A DNA stretch of 64,000 nucleotides, from NCBI RefSeq assembly GCF_014250675.1, contig NZ_JACHTG010000004.1:1613501-1677500 (forward strand), given 5' to 3'. Both the position numbers and the translations under genes were made by a program. The stretch comes from Cetobacterium sp. 8H. GTDB lineage: Bacteria; Fusobacteriota; Fusobacteriia; Fusobacteriales; Fusobacteriaceae. Shown piece by piece: positions 26,853 to 35,189 of this stretch; within the stretch, counting starts at the first letter, position 1, and each line of letters begins with the position of its first letter. The notes beneath the pieces are model-generated. The model was not told where the DNA came from. It saw only the letters and a program-made list of their open reading frames with translations, and searched no databases.

Positions 26853-27103
26853 CCAAAATTTAAACAGCTCCCTTATTGAATTTGCTTTTTTAAATGCTTT
26901 CATCTCTATTAACTTCTTTTTATAATTAAATGAATCTACTTTTATTTGAAAGCCTTTTCCTTCAATCGTTGTTCTAAACCCAAGTTCATTTTTAAACTTT
27001 TAGTTCCAATAGATAGCTGATCGTTAGTAATCAAAGATACATTCCCATTTACATCTTGCTGTCTTAGTCCCTTCTCAAATGAATTTATTTGATCTGCACT
27101 CAT
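26853..27103 (-). pseudogene. frameshifted remnant of a small phage-like protein
   Basis: An ATG at 27103 opens MSADQINSFEKGLRQQ and continues to TNDQLSIGTKSLK; the frame then shifts by one base near an A run (about 26990) and resumes as NELGFRTTIEGKGFQ and on to NSIRELFKFW, ending TAA at 26853. Joined, it would be about 84 residues. The two halves read smoothly only if one base is removed, so the gene is broken. Neighbouring tail fragments suggest phage origin; the protein family is not recognised. Confidence 0.5.
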
Positions 27104-27108
27104 GATTG

Positions 27109-27237
27109 CTATCTTTTTGAGATCTTTTCTCCAACCTTTCTATCTAGTAGACTAGTCTTTGCTTTTGGTAAAATTACCCCTATTACAGCTCCTAGTACTA
27201 ACAACCAAATATCTTTATGCTCTATTATAAAATTCAT
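27109..27237 (-). CDS. 42-residue single-pass membrane peptide
   Basis: Short open frame with AAAAGGGAG about 8 nt before its ATG. It encodes MNFIIEHKDIWLLVLGAVIG followed by VILPKAKTSLLD and a basic tail ending KISKR. One hydrophobic helix (residues about 9-26) and a charged C terminus suggest a membrane peptide such as a phage accessory or toxin-like protein; nothing proves this. The next (broken) phage-like frame starts 6 nt downstream. Confidence 0.55.
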   Translation of the reverse strand: MNFIIEHKDIWLLVLGAVIGVILPKAKTSLLDRKVGEKISKR

Positions 27238-27314
27238 TTTATTACTCCCTTTTAACATTTCGGAACTTCCAAAATCACTTTTATAAAATTAACTAAATTA
27301 TGGAATTTATCTTT

Positions 27315-28103
27315 TTAATTTTTATGATTAGCTTTTATATTTAAAAAATTTACTCCACATTTTAAACTTTCTACAAATGCATCCGTACATGGATGAGGAA
27401 GTTGAAGAATTTTGTATTTAATTTTTTTATCCATTCCTTTTCTAAGCTTTTCATTTATTTCTTTTTTAAATTTTTTAGTACAACAGTTTAGAATATATTT
27501 TGGATTTAGACTTTTTAGTTCAGAAATAAATTCGTTTTGACAATCGATTCTTTCATCTTTCCAAAGTTTATACCATACTTTATCTCTTAACTTTTTATTA
27601 AGTTCTTTAGGTTCATTTACATACAAATAGTGCAAACTCGTTTGGTAGGGTACTGGATTAATAATTATAAAATTATAATTTTCTTTAGTATTGTATATTA
27701 AATTTAATAATCTCTTAATCTTTCTTTTCATACCAAATAGATTTCTCCCTGTTGTTCCTTGTGCAGGAGCTTTTGGATTCATATTTTTATCATATTCATC
27801 TTTATGAGGTGATTCTAAAACTATAACTACATTTATATTTTTCTTTAAATAATCATTAGTAGTATTTGCTTTATTAAATACCTTTACTTTTAATTTACTT
27901 TGATTTTCACGTGGAATTATACCTAGAGGTATTTTATTAAAAAAAGATTCTGATATTATAATCTTATCCTCTTCTGATTTCTCCTTTAAATCTACAATAA
28001 AATTATTTTTAAATAAAGAAACACGCTCATTTCTTGTTTTATATTCACTCAATTTATTTTTTGTCAAAAGGTCTTTAAATGATAACTCTAATTCTACTCC
28101 CAT
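27315..28103 (-). CDS. uracil-DNA glycosylase-like protein
   Basis: 262 residues, resembling the uracil-DNA glycosylase fold in motif order: VVIVLESPHKDEYD (about 92-105) at the place of the water-activating loop, GTTGRNLFG (about 116-124) resembling the family's G.AGR.L loop, INPVPYQ (148-154), ILNCCTKKF, and QLPHPC (234-239) resembling the C-terminal HPS loop. Similarity is weak, so activity is not claimed. A GTG opens the frame 17 codons earlier, but the ATG at 28103 has AGGA 8 nt upstream. It lies among phage remnants and near the RT. Base excision of uracil from phage or cDNA is one idea. Confidence 0.5.
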   Translation of the reverse strand: MGVELELSFKDLLTKNKLSEYKTRNERVSLFKNNFIVDLKEKSEEDKIIISESFFNKIPLGIIPRENQSKLKVKVFNKANTTNDYLKKNINVVIVLESPHKDEYDKNMNPKAPAQGTTGRNLFGMKRKIKRLLNLIYNTKENYNFIIINPVPYQTSLHYLYVNEPKELNKKLRDKVWYKLWKDERIDCQNEFISELKSLNPKYILNCCTKKFKKEINEKLRKGMDKKIKYKILQLPHPCTDAFVESLKCGVNFLNIKANHKN

Positions 28104-28188
28104 TATGTAATTCCTAAATGTATTATTTATTGTTAATATAGCATATTTTCTCACTTATATTAATTCTAGAATTTATTTAGTTAATATC

Positions 28189-28752
28189 TTACATAAAATA
28201 CTTTATCTTTTCTGTTGGAATTGGATAAAGTTGTTCTATTGGAATGCTTAAATCTGTATAGTTATTAGGAATTTCTAACCAAGCATTTCTAAATATGTCT
28301 CTTTCTTCTTTATCTTTAGGTGTTTCTATTATATCTCCTCTTAAAACTGCTTTATCATATAAATCAACAGCATTTAATTCTTTTTCTCTTTGCATTCTTG
28401 CTTTTAATTTTTCAGTGTCTAATGCTATAACTTTTTCATTAATATAATCTTCTCTTGTTTTATCTATAATCTCATTATTTACTATCTTTTGAGTATTAAT
28501 ATCATAGTCAACTATTTTTCCATTAATTAATATCTCATTTTCTTTTAATTTTCTCTGATTTCTTTCAAGCATCTCTTTATCAGTTGCTTCTCTAACTGTA
28601 TCAAGCTCTGGAACATAAGTTATATAATATGGGATATTATCTCCTACAAATTCAATTCCTTATCCTTCAAAATATTCAATATAGTTTTTTATTCTTTCTT
28701 CTGAAGCTCCTAAGAATAAACCTATTCCTTCTTTTACTTGTTATATATACAC
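28189..28752 (-). pseudogene. phage tail-fibre-associated gene broken by two in-frame TAA codons
   Basis: The intact 127-residue 3' part begins MLERNQRKLKENEILING and ends IPTEKIKYFM. The same frame continues upstream as GIEFVGDNIPYYITYVPELD, then a TAA (28660-28662), then QVKEGIGLFLGASEERIKNY to EYFEG, then another TAA (28741-28743) two codons after a GTG that follows GGAGG. Without the stops it would be one protein of about 187 residues, of a kind common at the end of phage tail modules. Both interruptions are TAA with no frame loss between them. Confidence 0.6.
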
Positions 28753-29131
28753 TGTGTGCCTCCTGTTTATTTCTAATAACATTACGATGATGTGATGGCT
28801 GTGTATGAACGTGGTTATCAACTTTATGCCTATAGATTCCTGAGTTTCCTAGTATTACTAATATTGGATGATTATGAGGTGGTAAGTTGCCTATTTTTAA
28901 AGTAACTGTATTTGATCTTCCAACTACTCCTGCTTCCTGTCCTATCTCAGCACCTCTTAAAAAAGCCGCTTCAATTTTATCCCATGTAGTCCCTTGCCAA
29001 GTTAAAGCAGGATGTTCTTTATTTTCAGTTGTTAAAATATTTCCTATTCTATATGGACATCTTCTTTCTAAATTCTCTAATTTACTAATATTCAGAATTT
29101 TCTTTATTTTTTTGACTTTTAAAAATAAATA
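28676..29131 (-). pseudogene. phage tail collar-domain fragment lacking its start
   Basis: A frame with no ATG, GTG or TTG start reads YRIGNILTTENKEHPAL, TWQGTTWDKIEAAFLRGAE and VTLKIGNLPPHNHPI. The W.GT.W..I...FL.G then VTL...LP.HNH pattern is the phage tail collar fold. The 5' part of the fibre gene is gone, so this is a deletion remnant. It overlaps the next gene by about 75 bases in another frame. Confidence 0.65.
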
Positions 29132-29184
29132 AAGTATACCTATATTAAGTGAACTTTATATTTAATTAAGGAGGAACAAATTTT

Positions 29185-30258
29185 ATGGATCAAAGATTAA
29201 ATGAACTATCAAAAAAAATTGAAACTTACAAGGAAAGAGTTAGCAATGAAGAGATGACAAAAACAGCTTTTATTATGCCATTTTTTGAAATCTTAGGATA
29301 CGACACTAGAAATCCTTTTGAATTTGTTCCTGAATTTACTGCTGATATTGCTGATTTAAAAGGTGAAAAAGTAGATTACGGTATTTTTATCAATGATAAA
29401 GTTGAATTTATTGTTGAATGTAAAAATTGGAAAGAAAATCTAATTAATCATGACAAACAACTGAATCGATATTTTAATGTTGTTGATTCACATATTGGAA
29501 TATTAACTAATGGCATTCAATATAAGTTTTTTACAGATTTAGAAGAGGCTAATAAAATGGATAAAAATCCATTTTATGAATTTAATATCTTAGATTTGAA
29601 AGAAAAAGATTTAATTCAATTAAAGAAATTTACAAAATCTACTTTTGACAGAAATAAAATACTCGATACTGCCGAAGAACTAAAATATTTAACTTTATTA
29701 AAAGCCTATTTAAAAAATGAATTTGATAATCCTTCAGATGAATTTGTAAGCTGCATGTTAAGTGGAATATTTGATGGAATAAAGACTGCTAAAATTAAAG
29801 ACAAATTTAGACCTTTGGTAAAAAAAGCTATTAACGAACATTTTAATGACATGTTAAGAGAAAAATTAGAAAACGCATTCCAATTAAATGTCGAAGATAC
29901 TAAATCAAATGAATTACTTGATGAGGCTATTGAGGTAGTTGATGAAAATATCCCTGTAACAACAGAAGATGAGATTGCTGGTTTATCTATTATAAAATCA
30001 CTATTATTGGAATTGGTTCCTAATATTGAAAAAATAACACACAAAGATACTTTAAGTTATTTTGGAGTACTCTTTGAAGATAATACTAGAAAATGGATTT
30101 GTAGACTTTATTTCAATTCACAAAATAAGTATATCTCGTTTCCAATCTTAGAAAATGGTGAAAGAACTTTAAAAGAAGAAAAGATTCCTCTTACAAATAT
30201 TTTTGAAATTTCTAAATACAAAGAGAGATTAGTTGAAATTATACAGCTATATATTTAA
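29185..30258 (+). CDS. HsdR N-terminal-type nuclease-like protein, orphan
   Basis: 357 residues. The first half matches the N-terminal nuclease region of type I restriction HsdR subunits: helix then MPFFEILGYDTRNPFEFVPE, and VDYGIFINDKVEFIVECKNW, which carries the PD-(D/E)XK residues (D, E, K). No helicase, no specificity and no methylase gene is nearby. The second half (about 150-357) is helical then beta-rich, with no named domain. AAGGAGG lies 10 nt before the ATG. Such orphan proteins are common in mobile DNA and may be single-gene defence factors or solitary restriction relics. It has its own terminator and is convergent with the sugar operon. Confidence 0.72.
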   Translation: MDQRLNELSKKIETYKERVSNEEMTKTAFIMPFFEILGYDTRNPFEFVPEFTADIADLKGEKVDYGIFINDKVEFIVECKNWKENLINHDKQLNRYFNVVDSHIGILTNGIQYKFFTDLEEANKMDKNPFYEFNILDLKEKDLIQLKKFTKSTFDRNKILDTAEELKYLTLLKAYLKNEFDNPSDEFVSCMLSGIFDGIKTAKIKDKFRPLVKKAINEHFNDMLREKLENAFQLNVEDTKSNELLDEAIEVVDENIPVTTEDEIAGLSIIKSLLLELVPNIEKITHKDTLSYFGVLFEDNTRKWICRLYFNSQNKYISFPILENGERTLKEEKIPLTNIFEISKYKERLVEIIQLYI

Positions 30259-30273
30259 ACCATTATATAAATT

Positions 30274-30324
30274 AAAATCCTTCTAAATTAATGATAAAAT
30301 ATCATTGATCCAGAAGGATTTTTT
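30274..30324. terminator. bidirectional terminator at the right edge of the island
   Basis: 11-bp stem AAAATCCTTCT/AGAAGGATTTT with an inner ATGAT/ATCAT pairing, then T run. It separates the HsdR-like gene from the convergent sugar operon. Confidence 0.9.
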
Positions 30325-30329
30325 CAATA

Positions 30330-31685
30330 TTAATTTGTAGCCAGTCTTTTTTCTTCTAAATTCTCAAGCACCTCATCATAGTACTCATCGTTCAGCTTAT
30401 AATATTTTTTATAGATTAAATATCCTAATATTGATAATATAATCGGGAACATAATCATCAAATACTTTATTCCCAAAATAGCATCTGCTGTCTGTTCCAC
30501 ATTTGCCACATACCCTACCATTGATAACCCCATACCAATTAACCATCCACTTATAGCTGATGCAGATTTCACAAGCAATGTTTGAACTGAGAAAATTACA
30601 CTTTCGTTTCTCGAACCAAATTTATACTCTCCATAATCAACAACATCTGCTAGCATTACTGTTGAAATTCCTAGAGATAAACCCGATCCAATCTTAGCTA
30701 TAATCCCTGATAAAGCAACTAGCATCACATTCGATGGAGCTAATGCCCCAGAAATAAATAGCATTGTAAATCCTACTACAGGAAAAGCACATGCTAGGAA
30801 AAATACTTTCTTTCTTCCTAAAGTTCTTGAAAGTAAAGGGAATGCAAAGAGTGATCCCATTTCTGCTAATCCAGAAAACCCTACAAATACAGAAAATAAA
30901 TTTTCTATCTTAATTACATATTTAAAATAATATATTGCAACTCCACCAGATAGTTGGGCCATTAGGTTAAACATAAGAACCGTTCCTATTAAAACTATCA
31001 GTTGATCATTTTTCAAAATCAATTTGAAAGTATCCTTCAGATTGATTTTTGCACTCGTTTTATCACTTATAATCTGCTCTTTTACATTTACTACTGTTAA
31101 TATTGATGTTATTAAAAAGAATATTGCTATTCCTATCGCTAAATTTGTAAACCCTTTACCTTCGTTTCCTTTTCCTAAAAAAGCAATCACTGGTAATCCA
31201 AAACTTCCTAAAGTTAACCAAGCTAAACTTGCAAAAATTCTTGGAACTACTGCAATCTCTTCCCTCTCCTTCTTGTCACTTGATAATGCAGGTATCATTG
31301 ACCAAAACGGTATATCCATAACAGTATATGTCATTCCCCATAAAATATATACTATTGATATATAGACATACAGTGTCTTTCCTTCAAATCCATCCGGTCT
31401 AAAAAACATAGCTATTAAAGCCAGTGCATTTAGTACTGTTCCTATTAAAATCCAAGGTCTAAACTTCCCCCACTTCGTCCTTGTATTATCAACAATCATC
31501 CCCATTGCAGGATCATTTATAGCATCCCACATTCTTGCAACCAAAAACAAACTTCCAACAAATGCTGGAGCTAACCCTAATACATCCGTAAAATAATACA
31601 TTAAAAATATATACACAATTGCACATGCATAATCTTTTCCCAAAGCACCTAAACCATATGATAACTTCATTTTAAAACTAACCAT
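30330..31685 (-). CDS. GPH-family galactoside:cation symporter
   Basis: Inner-membrane symporter of 451 residues and about twelve helices, in the MelB/GPH family. Family marks include YGLGALGKDYACAIVY near the start, FLVARMWDAINDPAMG (the cation-binding Asp residues) and KWGKFRPWILIG in the first cytoplasmic loop. It lies 22 nt after the alpha-galactosidase gene, so melibiose- or raffinose-type sugars are the likely cargo. The ATG follows GGGAGGAG by about 8 nt. It is the last gene of the LacI-controlled operon. Confidence 0.92.
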   Translation of the reverse strand: MVSFKMKLSYGLGALGKDYACAIVYIFLMYYFTDVLGLAPAFVGSLFLVARMWDAINDPAMGMIVDNTRTKWGKFRPWILIGTVLNALALIAMFFRPDGFEGKTLYVYISIVYILWGMTYTVMDIPFWSMIPALSSDKKEREEIAVVPRIFASLAWLTLGSFGLPVIAFLGKGNEGKGFTNLAIGIAIFFLITSILTVVNVKEQIISDKTSAKINLKDTFKLILKNDQLIVLIGTVLMFNLMAQLSGGVAIYYFKYVIKIENLFSVFVGFSGLAEMGSLFAFPLLSRTLGRKKVFFLACAFPVVGFTMLFISGALAPSNVMLVALSGIIAKIGSGLSLGISTVMLADVVDYGEYKFGSRNESVIFSVQTLLVKSASAISGWLIGMGLSMVGYVANVEQTADAILGIKYLMIMFPIILSILGYLIYKKYYKLNDEYYDEVLENLEEKRLATN

Positions 31686-31707
31686 TATACTACTCCTCCC
31701 GTGAATA

Positions 31708-33903
31708 TTATCTTACTTCAGTTATTTTAAACAATCTACTTTTAAAATCTTGTGTTTCTGAATTCTTTGAAAAATATCTATCTGGCTGTGAAAAAACTAT
31801 CCCCATATTCATCAGTTCATCACCATAAGCTTCATACTTTTCATTTACTTTATATTTTTTCTCCGGATCCAATCCTTTCAATATAATTTTATTGTTATAC
31901 CCAGGATTCGGTTGTGCTAAGATTTGAAAATGTCCTACTAAGGCTTCTGTTTTTTCTTTGTTCACAACTATCCAAGTTGCAGTATTTCCATAAAAAGGAT
32001 TGTCTATTCTATAAAAATCTCCAAATTGTATAAGTTTTCTATTTTCTTTATAAAACTTTAAATACTCAACCACTTGTTTTTCTACCTCAGAATCAAACTC
32101 TAAAACATTTAATTCATATCCAAAATTTCCAAAATATGCCACTCGATTTCTTAATTCTAAACTAGTTTTTCTTGCAGTTTGATGATTCGGTATATCCGAT
32201 ACATGTGCTCCCATCGATATCAAAGGATAAGCATATGATGTACCGTGCTGTATGCTCAGTCTAACTACAGCGTCTGTATTATCACTTGTCCACACTTGTG
32301 GCATATAATGTAACATCCCTGCATCAAATCTTCCCCCTCCTGATGCACATGACTCAAACAAAATATGTGGGTACTTCTGTGTTATTGTTTCTAGCACTTC
32401 GTATAATCCCAATATATATTTATGAGGCAAATCTCTATATGTAATCTCTGTCATATTTCTATTCATATCCCATTTTACATATGAAATTGGTGCCTCTGAA
32501 AATCTTTCGGAAAGAATATCTATTATATAATTTCTCACTTCCTTTTTAGAAAGATCTAGAATATACTGATTTCTTCCTAGCGATAATTTTCTATTTTTCA
32601 CACCTATTAACCATTCAGGATGCTTCGTATAAATTTCACTCTCTTTACTAATCATCTCTGGTTCAAACCAAAGACCAAACTTCATTCCGTTTTCTACTAT
32701 TTTTTCTCCTAGCCCTTTTATTCCATTTGGTAATTTTTCTAAATTTGGAAACCAATCCCCTAGAGATGTTTTATCGTCATTTCTTTTTCCAAACCAACCA
32801 TCATCTAATACAAACAATTCAAATCCTAAATCTTTAGCTTTAGATGCCATCTCTAAAATCTTTTCCTCATTAAAATCAAAATATGTCGCTTCCCAATTAT
32901 TTACTAGAATAGGTCTTTCTTTATACTGCCACTCACCTCTAACAAGTCTTTCTCTAAAAATATTATGAAAACTTTGGCTCATAGAATTTAAACCTTTATC
33001 AGTGTACACCATAACTACTTCCGGTGTCTGAAACTCTTCTCCCGCTTTTAAATTCCAACTAAAATCAAATGGATTTATTCCCATTGTCACTCTTGTTGAA
33101 TCAAAATGATCAACCTCTATATGAGCCAAGAAATTCCCAGAATAAACTAAGGCAAATCCCATAGCTTCTCCCATATTTTCTGTTGTTTCAGGTCTTTTTA
33201 ATATAACAAATGGATTTTGATGAGCACTACTTGCACCTCTTGTACTATCAATATATTGACTTCCTATTTCTAATTTTCTATTTTTTACAAATCTTTCTCT
33301 TGCCCAAGCTCCTGAAAGATGTATCATCTCATAATTATAATCTGGCAAATCTAATGATAAACTCATTGCTCTATTCAATTTTAAAGTTTTATTACCAAAA
33401 TTTTCAAATTTAGTATTCCTTGTCATGATATCTCTATTATTATAAACTGTATAAGATAAATAAACTCTTGTTTCTAATATCTCATCTTCTAAAATTATCT
33501 CTAAAGTTTCAGCTTCATCTTCTGAGTTTACATATGTTGATGGTAATCCTGATAATTTATTTTTACCTTTATAAACTTTATGAGATTTATATTTAAAATC
33601 AGAAACTCTGCTTCCATCAATATCTTCAATTTCAAAGGCAGGCTTACGAAAATCTGTCGTCCCATAGCTTGGATACTCCTGTTTGAAATATTCTAATGAA
33701 AACCCTGGATCATCTTCATGATGTGCAATTATCCCTACCCCAACTTCAGGTTGATAAAAAAAGTGAGAAAAACTATCTCTATGCTTTATTTTTTTACCAT
33801 AATATAAATGCCCCAACTGTCCATTCTTCATTACATTTAAAATATAACTAGCCCCTTTATTTTCTAAATGAAACTCCTTATTGCTTTCATTAACATATAT
33901 CAT
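31708..33903 (-). CDS. alpha-galactosidase, GH36
   Basis: 731-residue cytoplasmic enzyme hydrolysing alpha-1,6-galactosides such as melibiose and raffinose. No signal peptide is present. GH36 marks are plain: NWEATYFDFNEE, LDDGWFGKRNDD, FGLWFEPEMIS, the nucleophile Asp in YVKWDMNRN, CASGGGRFD, and the acid/base Asp in QVWTSDNTDA. Length equals that of tetrameric bacterial enzymes of the AgaA/RafA type. It sits 28 nt downstream of the LacI gene and 22 nt upstream of the symporter. Confidence 0.96.
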   Translation of the reverse strand: MIYVNESNKEFHLENKGASYILNVMKNGQLGHLYYGKKIKHRDSFSHFFYQPEVGVGIIAHHEDDPGFSLEYFKQEYPSYGTTDFRKPAFEIEDIDGSRVSDFKYKSHKVYKGKNKLSGLPSTYVNSEDEAETLEIILEDEILETRVYLSYTVYNNRDIMTRNTKFENFGNKTLKLNRAMSLSLDLPDYNYEMIHLSGAWARERFVKNRKLEIGSQYIDSTRGASSAHQNPFVILKRPETTENMGEAMGFALVYSGNFLAHIEVDHFDSTRVTMGINPFDFSWNLKAGEEFQTPEVVMVYTDKGLNSMSQSFHNIFRERLVRGEWQYKERPILVNNWEATYFDFNEEKILEMASKAKDLGFELFVLDDGWFGKRNDDKTSLGDWFPNLEKLPNGIKGLGEKIVENGMKFGLWFEPEMISKESEIYTKHPEWLIGVKNRKLSLGRNQYILDLSKKEVRNYIIDILSERFSEAPISYVKWDMNRNMTEITYRDLPHKYILGLYEVLETITQKYPHILFESCASGGGRFDAGMLHYMPQVWTSDNTDAVVRLSIQHGTSYAYPLISMGAHVSDIPNHQTARKTSLELRNRVAYFGNFGYELNVLEFDSEVEKQVVEYLKFYKENRKLIQFGDFYRIDNPFYGNTATWIVVNKEKTEALVGHFQILAQPNPGYNNKIILKGLDPEKKYKVNEKYEAYGDELMNMGIVFSQPDRYFSKNSETQDFKSRLFKITEVR

Positions 33904-33931
33904 GAATATCCCTCACTTTTTTATTGTATTT

Positions 33932-34969
33932 TTACAAACTGCACTCTTCTAAATAACTTTCTTTTAAATACTCATTTAAATCTTTTATCAATTTTGTTTT
34001 TATAAACTTCATTTTTTCTTTCTCTTTTTCTTGGAAAATTAAACTTTGAACCGCTTCTTTTGCCAACTTATTGATATCTGGTGCTATAGACATTATTCCT
34101 AAAGGAATCGTATTTCTTAGATTATCAAATCCCACTATTGGAATATCAATTATATTTTTTTCTTTCAAAGCTTTTAGAACACCATAGCTCATATTATCAT
34201 TAGCTGAAAATACTGCATCAAACTCAACCTTTTCTTCTAATATTCTATTTATTTCATCATAAGCTAAGAGTTGATTATAGTTCCCATTGTAAATCAGTGG
34301 TTTTAACTGGGCACTATTCATTGCTTCTAAATAACCTCTTTCTCGTTCTTTAGATGATAACTTTTCAGTGTTTCCAGATATGTGTATAATATTCTTTTTC
34401 CCTAACTCTATTAAGTGGTCAGTTGCTAGTTTTGCACCCTCGTAGTCCTCTGTATTTATGTAAAAAATATTCTCTGCTTCTACTTTTGGATTTAAAGTAT
34501 AGTCTACTAATACTGATAAATAACCTTTTTGTATTAATTTTTCTAACTTTTCATCCTCACCTTTAAAACCAATAAATATAGCTCCAACTATATTTCTATT
34601 TATAAAAAGAGAATCTATTTTTGAATAGCTATCATCATTTACAACATCAACTAAAAGCTGATGCTCTAGTTTTAAAGATTCTTTTAAAACTCTATTTATC
34701 AAATCCAAATAGTAACCAAATGTCAGTCCACTATCTAAGATATTTCTTTTTTCACTATTATCACCATAAACAAATAATCCTATTGTTTTATTTGTTTTTC
34801 CTGCCAACACTTGAGCATTTGTATTTGGAATATAACCTAACTCTTTTATAACTTTCATTATTTTTTCTTTAGTTTCTTCAGGAACATTTGAATAGTTATT
34901 AATTACTCTAGAAACTGTACTTCTTGAAACTCCAGCTAATTCAGCTACTTTAGAACTATTTATCTTCAA
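33932..34969 (-). CDS. LacI-family repressor of the alpha-galactoside operon
   Basis: 345-residue regulator. The N-terminal helix-turn-helix reads VAELAGVSRSTVSRVINNY with the hinge helix NAQVLAGKTNKTIGLF, followed by a periplasmic-binding-like sugar domain. The start codon is TTG at 34969 with GGAG 6 nt upstream; no ATG fits the helix-turn-helix start. It is the first gene of its operon and lies next to palindromic DNA that suits a LacI dimer, so autoregulation is likely. The inducer is presumably an alpha-galactoside. Confidence 0.92.
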   Translation of the reverse strand: MKINSSKVAELAGVSRSTVSRVINNYSNVPEETKEKIMKVIKELGYIPNTNAQVLAGKTNKTIGLFVYGDNSEKRNILDSGLTFGYYLDLINRVLKESLKLEHQLLVDVVNDDSYSKIDSLFINRNIVGAIFIGFKGEDEKLEKLIQKGYLSVLVDYTLNPKVEAENIFYINTEDYEGAKLATDHLIELGKKNIIHISGNTEKLSSKERERGYLEAMNSAQLKPLIYNGNYNQLLAYDEINRILEEKVEFDAVFSANDNMSYGVLKALKEKNIIDIPIVGFDNLRNTIPLGIMSIAPDINKLAKEAVQSLIFQEKEKEKMKFIKTKLIKDLNEYLKESYLEECSL

Positions 34970-34981
34970 TTTTCACTCCAA

Positions 34982-35020
34982 TCGTTTTATAAACGCGCGT
35001 TTATTTTATTTATAAGACGA
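34982..35020 (-). promoter_or_regulatory. LacI-type operator cluster
   Basis: A perfect 16-bp palindrome ATAAACGCGCGTTTAT (34989-35004) with central CG, as favoured by LacI proteins, nested in longer arms TCGTTTTATAAA (34982-34993) and TTTATAAGACGA (35009-35020) that mirror each other with one mismatch. It lies 13 bases upstream of the repressor's start codon. Confidence 0.78.
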
Positions 35021-35118
35021 TTATATTATATTTTAAACATTTTTACAACATGTGAATAATATTTCATTTATTGTTATTTTACCTACTAAATAAAGTTTTT
35101 TTATCCGTATTAGAAATA

Positions 35119-35150
35119 AAAAGGAGCATAAATAATTTTATGCTCCTTTT
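35119..35150 (-). terminator. terminator of the outer-membrane protein gene
   Basis: Perfect 14-bp stem AAAAGGAGCATAAA with its complement, TAAT loop; on the minus strand a T-rich run follows. Confidence 0.88.
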
Positions 35151-35189
35151 CTATTACTATTTTTGATAAGAGTAATAATCTAAATATTT

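Noticed and set aside
26731-26925. Plus-strand frame starting in the hairpin upstream of the RT
   Set aside because: Starts inside a terminator stem and runs antisense to a phage-like remnant; no ribosome site.
27089-27286. Plus-strand frame over the 42-residue gene
   Set aside because: Antisense; the minus strand has the better start signal.
28887-29132. Plus-strand 81-residue frame
   Set aside because: Antisense of the tail collar fragment, whose motifs are clear on the minus strand.
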